A DNA stretch of 64,000 bases from Biscogniauxia marginata (taxonomy: Eukaryota; Ascomycota; Sordariomycetes; Xylariales; Xylariaceae). The notes under the pieces are model-generated. The model was not told the DNA's origin and searched no databases. It saw only the letters and a list, made by a program, of their open reading frames with translations. The translations under genes were made by a program, and so were the position numbers. The stretch is from contig MU404088.1 of NCBI GenBank assembly GCA_022695795.1, forward strand, positions 1 through 64,000, read 5' to 3'. Shown in pieces: positions 11,577 to 21,133 of this stretch (its first letter is position 1; every line of letters begins with the position of its first letter).

Positions 11577-14500
11577 CTACGTAAACTTGCTTGTAATACT
11601 GCCCAGCAGCATCTTTCTCTTCTGTTGGTTGACAAACTTGCTAGTGCCTTCAGCCCATTTCTGGCTGGCCTCTGCCACGGAGTCCATGTTGTCATTCATC
11701 AAATTCAGTTTCTCCGTACGTTCGTTTAGCTGCCTAGTGAGGTAGTCGCCCCAACCCTCTTGGCCGCCGCCTGAAGTCGATGGGCCTGCCTGAATATCTC
11801 GCTCCATGGCGGCTGCCGCCGAGATCATGCGCTTGCTCGGCGGTCTTTCGGCCCCGCCAATTAGGAGGTCTAGATCTGTCGGCGAGACATACTGCGTACC
11901 GGAAATCCACTGCATATTCGATATCGTCGGTCGTGGTGGTATTGCAAGCTCAGGGTTTATGAGCTTGTCGGCAGTGTTCTCCATCTCCTTCCCTGTCCCC
12001 CACACTTGAAGGACTGCAAGTTCAGATGGTCCGGTCCAGCAAAACACCTCGCCATCTTCTGTGACTGCGGAGCTAGAGGCCCTACTGCCGTCCATCATGT
12101 GCAATGGGGCGCTTCCAATTTCCTTGAGACCGGGTAGGCTGAAAGCTCGCGTCGCTCGATCCCCAAAAACGCCGACTAACGCCATGCCGTGTAGCTCAAA
12201 CTCTGTCACTGCAGCCGCATCGCAGAGATAGTCATCAAACGATTTAGATGCACCTTTTGAAGTTGCAGGTTTGAAAATGCGTACTTCACTCCGTGTAACT
12301 ATGGCAAGGTCAACAACTTTGTGTTTACTGAAATATGACTGACAAAGGGTATCTTACCAACAACAAGCAAGCCATTAACATGCTTCCCGTCCCTCAGACC
12401 TGCAACAGCCTGACCTGTTGCGAGAGCAGGCTTCCCTGATTCTGTAATAATAGGAGAAATGGACACAACTCTATCATTCAGGTGAGCTACACCGGCCACC
12501 GTGGCGGTGTAGCCCCCGCTAGATGGCAATAGCTTGAATGTCACAACTTTGCCCAGGCTTGTGCCCACAAAACAACAAATACTCGAGTATTTATCTTCGT
12601 CAAGGGTCATCACTCCGAATTCGATAATAACAGGCCACTCTTTGCTAGTCGATGCGTTCGAACCTCTTTTGAGGAACGAGGTTCGCTTCTCTTGTTTTAC
12701 AAGTTCTGTCATGGAAGCATGAAAAATAATTGAAGGTCCTCGAAGATCAATGATGCTGAAAAACCCATTCTCTGAGCCAGCAGCAATGAAACCAACATCA
12801 GAAGCTTTGATAGCACTGATGGGTCCCTGCATCATCTCATAAAGCGAGAATGGTTGAAGACCGCTTTTGAGGTTTGGTTCAGTTCTCGTACTGATATCAG
12901 CGATCCCACCAGGATTAGAATCAACCTTTGGTCTGTCGCTTTGGCCGTAGAATTTGTTACCGTCCCAACGATAGACAACCACCTCACCCCTACTCGTACC
13001 AATAACAAACTCACCAGTTCCAGGAGACATGCTCATGGCTGTTATATTTACATCTTCATGTCGATCAAGAGCCCGGGAAAGGTCGACCTGTAGCTGTGTT
13101 GGGTTCTCGATCTCGTCACCGTGGCCCACGTCCCATATCCTAATTGTGCTATCTGCGTGTGCAACCTGGATGATGGTGCGGCCCTCGAATCTTCGTCGCG
13201 GCCGCGGTGCTTCGGCGCCCCCTTTCAGAAGAGGCTCGCCTTGGCTCCGGCTCTCGACCATGCCGAGCCATCTATTACGGTCTAGCGTAGCGACAGAGAA
13301 TTTTGTAGCAAAAGGATGGACAAATGACAGCGAGGGATGTAGTTGATTAGTAGGCGAGATGGGGTATCCACTTGGGAAACTCATCGTGATTACTTCTCCC
13401 GATGATAGAAGGCTCAGCACGGCAATCGGGTCTTGTGCACCAGCAAAATGAGGTGACTGGCGCGGGATGAGGAAAAAATTCGCTACTTCAGCACCGACCG
13501 GAGTTTCGAGTATACTCTGCCGTTTACCCTTGAGGTAATCGGCCAGCACCTGCCAAGAGGAGGTCGCATAGTTCGGAGTGATGCCCAGTTCTATGAAAGT
13601 CAATCCCATCGGGGGACCATTGAGCGTCTGGCCTCCAGCAATAAGAAGGCCGCTATCCTCTAGATTTTGCTTACAACACCAAGCAATCCGCAGATAGGGG
13701 TGTTTCGGGTTAGGAGATGGCTGATGTGGTGCGGGTTGGTCGATCACTGAATCGTATAGGGTGCGTGCAAGGACTACACGGCCATCCTTACCCGTATCAT
13801 AGAATACCAAGCTCCCATCGTCGTGTGCAGTCAGAATGAAAGTCCCCGTAGGATGCCACAAGGCGTGAGTGACTTTAGGCTTTCTTATCGAATCCACAGC
13901 TTGATTGCCGCCCCCTGGAGCACCTGGGGGGACCTCATACTCGAAGAATTTAACCGGCTGGTTTTGCTTGAAAGAATATACGACAGCTCCATGTGTATAG
14001 GCAATCAGAAGCTTGCCAATGTCTCGAGGGTGTATTTGCATGGAGACCAGGGCTACGGCTCTCGCTCGGGGGTCCTTGTCGTTCCAGAAATTGGGTAGGC
14101 GGAAGGCTGACATGCGCTCTCTATCCAAATCATATGCCACAATCTCACCAGACTGCATGCCTAGAAAACACCAGTCTAACATGGGGTCAGTGGTCATGCA
14201 GGTGACGATACCAGGAGCGCGAAAGCCCGTGATTCGACGGGCGGTATCTAGATCCCATATTATGACCTCGTTCTTTGTGTCCAAGCTCACGAGACGGTTG
14301 GCACAAAATTGGAGGTCTGCAAAGGAGCACGATCGAGGGGGGATAAGAAGCTTCTGGATACGGCTTTGGCCAAAGACATATATCTTTCCGCTGTCGTATT
14401 TGGACTCGTTCGTGGAGACGGCGAGTAAGGACTGGACGGGCTCGTAGGCCATGCAACTACGCGGATAGGGCTACATTAGCTCTATACTTAGAATGGACAG

Positions 14501-14643
14501 GGTTTCCAGGGTGCATTCGCCTACCTAATCAGAGAATTGATACCATAGCGAGCACGATCGTCAGGTGCGAAAAGCCCAGGGAGTATATTGGCGGAGAGAT
14601 CATTTTGCATACCCGACTGCTTTCCTCGCAGAAAGCTAGCCAT
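11577..14643 (-). CDS. SRO7: Sro7/Lgl/tomosyn-family exocytosis regulator
   Basis: Exons 14525-14643, 12358-14456 and 11577-12298 give 979 residues. The family binds the plasma-membrane Qa/Qbc SNARE (Sec9 in yeast) and Rab Sec4 to control docking and fusion of secretory vesicles at growth sites. The short first exon supplies the typical fungal start (MASFLRGKQSG) and splices into ISCMAYEPVQSLLAV. The body is a WD40-type double propeller (about residues 40-850), seen in blades such as NEVIIWDLDTARRITGF, SLVFYDTGKDGR and DSTIRIWDVG. The tail (about residues 910-970, RQLNERTEKLNLMNDNMDSV) resembles the R-SNARE-like motif of Lgl/tomosyn proteins. Length is normal. Divergent from the coiled-coil gene across the repeat element at 14873-15719. 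Confidence 0.93.
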
Positions 14644-15050
14644 GGTGTCGGATTTACTGGTTTTACTGACACTAGACTAGTTAGGTAGATAAGATCTCGG
14701 AGATTTGCTGCATGTTTTCTTTTCCTTTTTTTGGTTTGTTCATGAAGCGGCCGACTCGACTGGGTTGGGTTGGTTTGTTGGAGCTTCGACGTTCTGCAAC
14801 ACTGAAGTGAAGAGCATACGTCATCTTCGTCTGGGATCACAGGGCTGTTAGTAGTAGTCAAGTATTTCGTACCTACGGCTGACCACTGCGTAGACTGTTG
14901 CAAGCCCCAGAATAAACACCTAAACAGGTAATCTAGTCCCATAAAGTCACCCTACCAAATTCACGCCCGCTTACACCCATTTTCTATTCACTTAACCAGT
15001 CGCAATTAACCCCGGCCTCATATAGACCTATCTATCCCCGCTATCACTTC

Positions 15051-15434
15051 ACCTCGTCTTAATTTACCTCGTCTTAATTTACCTCGTCTTAATTTACCTC
15101 GTCTTAATTTACCTCGTCTTAATTTACCTCGTCTTAATTTACCTCGTCTTAATTTACCTCGTCTTAATTTACCTCGTCTTAATTTACCTCGTCTTAATTT
15201 ACCTCGTCTTAATTTACCTCGTCTTAATNNNNNNNNNNNNNNNNNNNNNNNNNNNNNNNNNNNNNNNNNNNNNNNNNNNNNNNNNNNNNNNNNNNNNNNN
15301 NNNNNNNNNNNNNNNNNNNNNNNNNNACCTCGTCTTAATTTACCTCGTCTTAATTTACCTCGTCTTAATTTACCTCGTCTTAATTTACCTCGTCTTAATT
15401 TACCTCGTCTTAATTTACCTCGTTTTAATTTTAA
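15051..15434. repeat. 15-bp minisatellite with assembly gap
   Basis: The unit ACCTCGTCTTAATTT is repeated without variation from 15051 to the gap (about 11.9 copies) and again from 15327 (about 7 copies), the last copies degenerating to TTTTAATT-rich sequence. There are no spacers between units, so it is not a CRISPR array. The true copy number is unknown because of the gap. Confidence 0.97.
15229..15326. other. Assembly gap of 98 N
   Basis: Ninety-eight undetermined bases lie inside the minisatellite. The left flank stops after 13 bases of a unit and the right flank resumes at base one. A phase-consistent gap would therefore be 2 plus a multiple of 15 bases, and 98 is not. Confidence 0.99.
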
Positions 15435-15719
15435 ACCTCATTATTTTAATTCATTTTAATTAATAATTAATTCGTTAATTTATATTTAAGTCGCGTCGTG
15501 TTAATCTTGATGCGATATTCACGGTGAGAATAGTAACTATTAAGTGGTAACTTAATTTAGCGATAATGAAATATGTATGTACGAACCCGGGGCGTGAGGT
15601 ACGGATGAATTGTAATAAGCGTGAAATAGATTTAGAGGGAGCTTGGGGAGAGGTAAACACCAGAGGTGTATCTAAGGATTTATGGGGCTTGCAACAGTTT
15701 GCGCAGTGGTCAGCCGTAG

Positions 15720-16642
15720 TACCCCTCCGTCTAGTATCTAAGCCACAGAAACAGCCGCACTAGGCGGGGTAACCTAGGTACCTAGATATAGCTCGTGCGC
15801 ATTTAATCTTTTAATTATTTCCGCTAGCGCGCAGCTTGAACGCACCTGCATACTAGTATGTACCTACATGGATCCTTCGAAACCCTGAATTCTGTTTATG
15901 GTTTATACATCCATCTAATGTGGGTAATCCTTCGTATTATTGGATAACGTCGTGCCTAGAGAAATCCTTGTTTCCCGAGTCGGGTGTCCCTTAGGTACAA
16001 TACCTACCTATATTGTAGGTACATTTATCTATATTATACTCACATCCATTGTACCCCTACCCACCCGCACCTGCGGCTGCTTACAGCGTCCTCGTCACTT
16101 TAGATACATACACACATCATAAGGTATGTACAATGTCCCGTTTGCCCATTCCACCACCGTGACATCCATTCGCCGTGCCACTTCCTATGCAGGCCAAGTA
16201 CCTACTACGTACATATATGTAGGTACGTATCCTAAAGGTTCTACATGTATTCGGGCTTTACGTGAAAGTGTTGGTGCAGCCTGATGCAGCTGCCTACATA
16301 CTGATCTACCCAATCATGCTACGTTTGCATGCGTAGCTAAGGTAGACACCCACGCGTACATATTACCATTTTACCTGAGTTTTCCTCCTGCCGCTCGCTT
16401 CATTTCTGCGTGACGGGCTCTGTTCACACTACCCATGAATTCGCACTCGTCTCATCTGCATCTTGAAGCCCCTTGCTGTTTCTGTCCATGGCCCTCCCAT
16501 TTTCCTCACGCCAAACAGAGCGCACATAGGGACATCTTAGGCATCTTACCTGATTCCTCAAGTTTCCTGGCATCTTTTTCTCCTCTCGCGCATCCACAGT
16601 GAAAAGTCCTGTTGTTGGTGATGTTGGGACATAATCATCACC
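15720..16642. other. Promoter-side spacer with TACCTAGGTA clusters
   Basis: About 0.9 kb upstream of the coiled-coil gene. It contains self-complementary GTACCTA/TAGGTAC tracts near 15767-15785, 15997-16022 and 16196-16230. No supported coding frame. Confidence 0.6.
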
Positions 16643-18676
16643 ATGCCTAAGCAATTCACCTCGGCCAGGTTTGACCTCCAGGTCGAGCCGAAGGTAAGTA
16701 TACAAAAGTCAGTCACTCGCACATAATTTGACTGATGTTCTCAGGTGGAGGAACAACCCCAGACCAATCGCTCTACTCCCGGGACCTCCAATTACCGAAA
16801 GCAACCTATTCCGCTGGATATAACCGCTATCGTTATCAGCGATGATGATAGTGACGACTATTACAAGGAACCTTTATCATCTGTGCCTAAGAAACGTAAG
16901 GTAGTGCCGGATATGGTGCCGTACGTAGAGCCTATACAGCGTAATGAGGCAATCGGTGTACTAAACTTGAAAAGTAGCTTACAAGTCTTGCATCAAGATC
17001 ATGACAGTAAAGCAAGACGCGTGCAGGAATTGGCAGATCTTAAGGTGTCAGATAAAACAGATTCGTCAACTATCAGGGCAGCATTGAAGGAAAAGCTAAA
17101 AGAAGCAAATGAATACAAGGAGAGACTTGAGAAATCACAAGCAGAGATTAGCGAGCAGCAGAACCGGATGAGGACAATAGTAAACAGTAAAGCTAAACTC
17201 CAGAAATTACTCGACAAGTCCCGGTCTGACCTTGAATCAACGAAAACACAGCTCGAGGAGGTACCAGGTCTCAAGACTCAGCTTGAACAGAAGACTCACG
17301 AGCTAGAAGCTGCCTCAAAGGACCAGAAAGCCCTCAAAAAGATTATGGAGTCACAGACAGAACAGCTCCAGCGCAGTCAGAAAGACATGAACGAGTTATC
17401 GAGCGCACTTGAGGCTAACAGGGAACTATCTCAGGAAAGGCTGTGTGACTTAGAATCGCGCCTTGAGTGGGAAAAGCAAGAAACTATAAAAACTCTACAT
17501 CATGTCTCCCTAATCCAGAAGGATCTCACGGCTGCAAAGGAGAAGACACATGAATTAGAGCAGAAGGTTCAGCAGAACGAGCAGAGTGGACTTGAGCTCA
17601 AGGAGGCCCTAGATACGATCAAGATGAAGGAAAAGGAGCTTTCAGATGCCAACGAAGCCAAGGAAAGTAGCATACGTGAAAGGATGGAGCTAAGTAAGAC
17701 GGTCTCGGCCCAGAGTCGGGAACTGGATGCTTTGAGGAAAACGGTATCGGTAAATAAGGAAAATCTACACAAGAGAGAGGTGGAGCTCAAGAACGCGCAA
17801 GAGACAAACAAATCAAAGGATAAGAAGATGTCGGACATGAGAGCAGAGTTAAGCACGTTCGAAACGGAGCTTCATGGGGTCAAGGACTTGGCCGCACTTA
17901 AAATGGTAGAGGTGGCGACCTTGGCCCGGGCCCTTTCGCAAGTAAAGGAGGAGTCTGCTAGGAATAAGACTGACGCTAAGAAGGTGAAGGCCGCGGTCGA
18001 AAAGAAGGACCAAGAACTAGCGCTTCTAAAGGAAACGGTATCGGATGCCAGAGAACGCGCAGCCTTGGTAGATGCCCTAGAGGACCAGAACGCGACTCTA
18101 CGCCATCAAAATGAAGAGCTAAAGTCTACAGAGCCCAAGTTGGCCATATCGCAACATGAACTTCAAAAACAGAGACACGAGACGAATACGTACGCAGGTC
18201 AGAAGAACGAGCTACAGGAGAAGGCTTCATACCTAGAATCCAATAAGAGGGATATCCAGAATCACATCATCATCCTAGAGGAGAAAGTCGCTGCTGCGGA
18301 GGCTAGGTCCTCTCGAGTTGAGGACCTCGAGTTGCAGTTACAGGTCAGTATCCGAAATTCCCGGACGGTTTCATCAGATTATTTCTCGAAGTTCAATCCA
18401 ATTTTATTCATTATTTGCCAATGTCTATCCCAACATGTTGACCCTTCGGGCTGTGTTTGAATTTGTCGCGGCCATTATCACTAACAACCTGAGTGTTTTT
18501 TCTTGTCCTTTTTGCAATAGACCACCAATCAAACCATCAAACAGCTTCAGAACCACTACGACACCTGCCCAATCGCGCAAAACCAGGAAACTTGGACCAA
18601 GTTCATCGAGGCCTGGAACCAGATGCAAGAGAATATCAAGCAGGATGACGAGAAGCTGAGAGCGATTATGGAATGA
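16643..18676 (+). CDS. Long coiled-coil protein with NLS and SUMO-interaction-like motif
   Basis: Exons 16643-16693, 16745-18343 and 18521-18676 give 601 residues. I do not recognise an orthologue with a known role. Seen directly: an acidic hydrophobic stretch IVISDDDSDD (residues 46-55), which fits a SUMO-interacting motif; a classical basic nuclear signal PKKRKV (residues 65-70); then an almost unbroken heptad-rich, E/K/Q/L-dominated coiled coil from about residue 95 to 555; and a short non-coil end (TWTKFIEAWNQMQENIKQDD) encoded by the last exon. The start is the first ATG, giving MPKQFTSARF before intron 1. This layout suggests a nuclear structural or chromosome-associated scaffold, which is inference. 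Coiled coils of this kind give misleading database matches to myosin tails and SMC proteins. Confidence 0.8.
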
Positions 18677-19096
18677 TTGGTCGGGTTGTTAACCAATGTG
18701 GTCAGGAAATGGGGTGGCCTGGGGTTAATTCGAATACAAGCGTTTGGGAAATAAATATCCTTTCACATTTTGCGTTGCAGTTACGGTTGTGTGTTGTTAA
18801 GTTTATCCTCGTTCGCCATGAATTTCAACGCTCTATCTTTTACTAGGCACTCTCGTTTTGGGACTTGGAGGGAAGAAAAGCTTCGTTGGGCTTCGATTAA
18901 CAGGTAGTTAGCCCCTCTCCCCTTGGTTTTTACCTTGTTACGGGCTACAGTCACTCAAGTATATGTTATATTGTCGTACCTCCTATTTTGAAGTCCATGC
19001 TCGTTCGCAAACTTACCTTTATGTGTGGTAATATCACTTCATAGTCGGGCATCAACCTAGCTGTCTGTACCATCGGCTTCAGACTTGTTATATTAT
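18677..19096. other. Convergent 3' spacer
   Basis: About 420 bases between the ends of the coiled-coil gene and the mitochondrial carrier gene. It should hold both 3' untranslated regions. No other feature seen. Confidence 0.5.
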
Positions 19097-20224
19097 TTAT
19101 ATTGGCTCTTTCTCTCTGATGCTACTACTGGTAGTATCACTGCCGGTCGCATTAGCACCGGCCCTCCTACCCTGTCCCAGTTCAAACATGATCCACTCGT
19201 ACGCGGCCCACTGCACGGCGTTGACAATGAAGGCCCTCACGCTGCAGACGGTTAGGCCACGGAAGAAGACCCGCGTCCCGCTTTCCCGGTACGCCTCCCG
19301 CGCGATCTCCATCGCATCGAGACGGCCCCGTCCCCGCTCCGCGGAAGATCGGGACCCGAGCAGCGGCGTCGACGCCGTCGCGGCGGCCACATCCAGAACC
19401 GGCGGCTGTGACTGTGTCTGGACCCGGGTCTTGACCACATCGAGCGGGAAGACGCTCGCCCAAGTGACCACCCCAGCGACGCCGCCACACAGGAGGACCC
19501 TAGCCGCGTCGAGGGAGAAGAAAGAGTCCGAAAAGCCCGCCTGTTGCTGCTGCTGTCGTCCGATCGGCGACCGAGACTGAGACTGATACTCCTCGACCCA
19601 GCGGCAGCCGAGCTCGTACGACCAGAAGTAGAACCCGTACCCGATGCTGTCGCGCAGCGCCGTCACGGCGCCGCCAAGGTAGAGACCGCGGACGCCTTCC
19701 GTCCGGAGGACGTGCTTCGCGATGGCCCAGCTGGACGGGCCCGAACCCGGAGCAGGAAGCGATGACGAAGAGGAATGTGTTAATGATGATGACGCTAGGA
19801 CCTGCGCCCGACACTTGACTAGCTCCGTCGGCGTGCTCACGGCCCAGGTCGCCAGCCCACCGACGGCGCCCGCGATCCAGGTTGTCCAGAGGTTGCTACC
19901 GCTGCCGGCTCCCGACTCATGCGGTGGGAGACCTAGGGATTCGTTGAGGAGCGCCTCGGTGCGGTTGTACGAGACGAACAGCAGGGCGTTGAGGGCGCCG
20001 TAGCCGAAGACCGGTGCGGCAGTGCCGGCCACGAGGGCCGATCTGCTAGGGAAATAGGGGGGCCTGCGCGTAGAAGTTGGGGAAGTTGATGTTGAGGAGG
20101 AAGAGGTGGAACTCGTGGTGGTTTCCTTGGAGGCTTGCAGGCGCACCTTGATCAGGTCCAGCGGGTTGCCGATCAGGATGCCTACGGCACCGCTGATATA
20201 GCCGGCCCAGAAGTCAGCGGACAT
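19097..20224 (-). CDS. Mitochondrial carrier family (SLC25) transporter
   Basis: A single-exon frame of 375 residues. Mitochondrial carriers exchange metabolites across the inner membrane through six helices made of three repeats. All three signature motifs are visible: PLDLIK (from residue 21), PTELVK in the second repeat and PLDVVK in the third, each following a hydrophobic helix with small-residue patterns (GYISGAVGILIGN, WIAGAVGGLATWAVS, LCGGVAGVVTWASVF). The loop after the first motif is lengthened by a Ser/Thr-rich run (about residues 35-52), and a polyglutamine-like run lies near residue 225; both are probably disordered additions. Substrate cannot be read from the sequence; it resembles the carnitine/ornithine/basic amino-acid branch. 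Codon use is strongly GC-biased, producing several antisense frames. Divergent from RAD54. Confidence 0.9.
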   Translation of the reverse strand: MSADFWAGYISGAVGILIGNPLDLIKVRLQASKETTTSSTSSSSTSTSPTSTRRPPYFPSRSALVAGTAAPVFGYGALNALLFVSYNRTEALLNESLGLPPHESGAGSGSNLWTTWIAGAVGGLATWAVSTPTELVKCRAQVLASSSLTHSSSSSLPAPGSGPSSWAIAKHVLRTEGVRGLYLGGAVTALRDSIGYGFYFWSYELGCRWVEEYQSQSRSPIGRQQQQQAGFSDSFFSLDAARVLLCGGVAGVVTWASVFPLDVVKTRVQTQSQPPVLDVAAATASTPLLGSRSSAERGRGRLDAMEIAREAYRESGTRVFFRGLTVCSVRAFIVNAVQWAAYEWIMFELGQGRRAGANATGSDTTSSSIREKEPI

Positions 20225-21133
20225 TTATATGTCTTCCAGCCCTCCTCACTTCCAAAACCGTCGGCGGTGGCCTAGTGGGCCGGGAGAATTGCATTTGGGA
20301 TGTCACGAGAGCCGCTGACTGGCTATAGGTCCATGTTCACACCATTGGCTTCCTTAGTCAGTTTCATACGGAAAAGCCCTAGGTCAGTTCGAAAACTATA
20401 TTCTAATTCCCGCACACTGATTATATGCGCATCTTTAGTGCGAGGAATCTGTTGAATTGAATGATTGAAGCCACCAAAAAGAAGGGATTGTGGGTTGTAT
20501 TAGGCGTGGAGAGTGAATACCAGACTAGCTACTGAAAATTTGCATTTAAACCCTTGGTGCATTGACCACCCCACAAATCCGATGAAAGTGCATGTGAATT
20601 GGTGGCCAAGTAAATGACCCCTGATACTACCAAACTTATACCTACCTACCTAGGTACGGATTAGTGTAAGCGCACTATTGCCCGCTGCTTTACCTACATA
20701 TGTGTATATAGCTAACGTATGCACAGTAGGTATATACTAAACTAGATGTAGGTTATAACTAGTGGATGTTTCTTTATGTAGACTACGGGATGAGGACTAC
20801 ATGTACCTAGGTACCTAATCAGTTGACGGCAGCCGGCATACTTTAAATGGATATCATGTGACTTGGTGTCAATCCCCCGCCAGGCAGTTCCCTACCCAGC
20901 GCGTTGTCCAAGTCGCGCGTTCCAGAGTCAACAAAATTGACCGTAGTTTGGCTTCCTAATTGATTCCTTTCTCAGCCCAACTCCAGGTTCATGCGGGTGG
21001 CAAATTCAAAATTCGAACAGCCTCTATATTCTATTGTTCAGCGCTGTCACTCGAGCCATTAAACACCCTCTCCCTTTGTAGTTGATCTAGTCGGTAGAAT
21101 GTATGAATTGATTCCTTTCCTGATCCTGTAGCC
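20225..21133. promoter_or_regulatory. Divergent promoter interval, carrier and RAD54
   Basis: About 0.9 kb separates two divergent starts. TACCTACCTAGGTAC-type tracts occur at about 20640-20656 and 20807-20822. No transcription-factor site can be claimed with confidence. Confidence 0.45.

Larger units (their letters stand above)
14873..15719. mobile_element. TIR-bounded unit carrying a minisatellite
   Basis: A 37-base sequence at 14873-14909 (beginning CTACGGCTGACCACTGCG) recurs in inverted orientation at 15683-15719 with about three differences. The two copies lie outermost around a non-coding 770-base interior that is mostly a 15-base tandem repeat plus an assembly gap. TAC is found just outside each end, a possible 3-base target duplication. 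No transposase frame is present, so this would be a non-autonomous element. The family is unknown to me; it could also be two separate short repeats lying in opposite directions by chance. Confidence 0.55.

Noticed and set aside
11780..14447. Multiple plus-strand frames across the SRO7-like gene
   Set aside because: Shadows of the conserved minus-strand WD40 gene.
14529..14942. 137-codon minus-strand frame upstream of SRO7
   Set aside because: It overlaps SRO7 exon 1 in another frame and runs into the inverted-repeat element; no domain.
15051..15434. Regular array that might be read as CRISPR-like
   Set aside because: Uniform 15-base units follow one another with no spacers, in a eukaryotic genome; it is a minisatellite.
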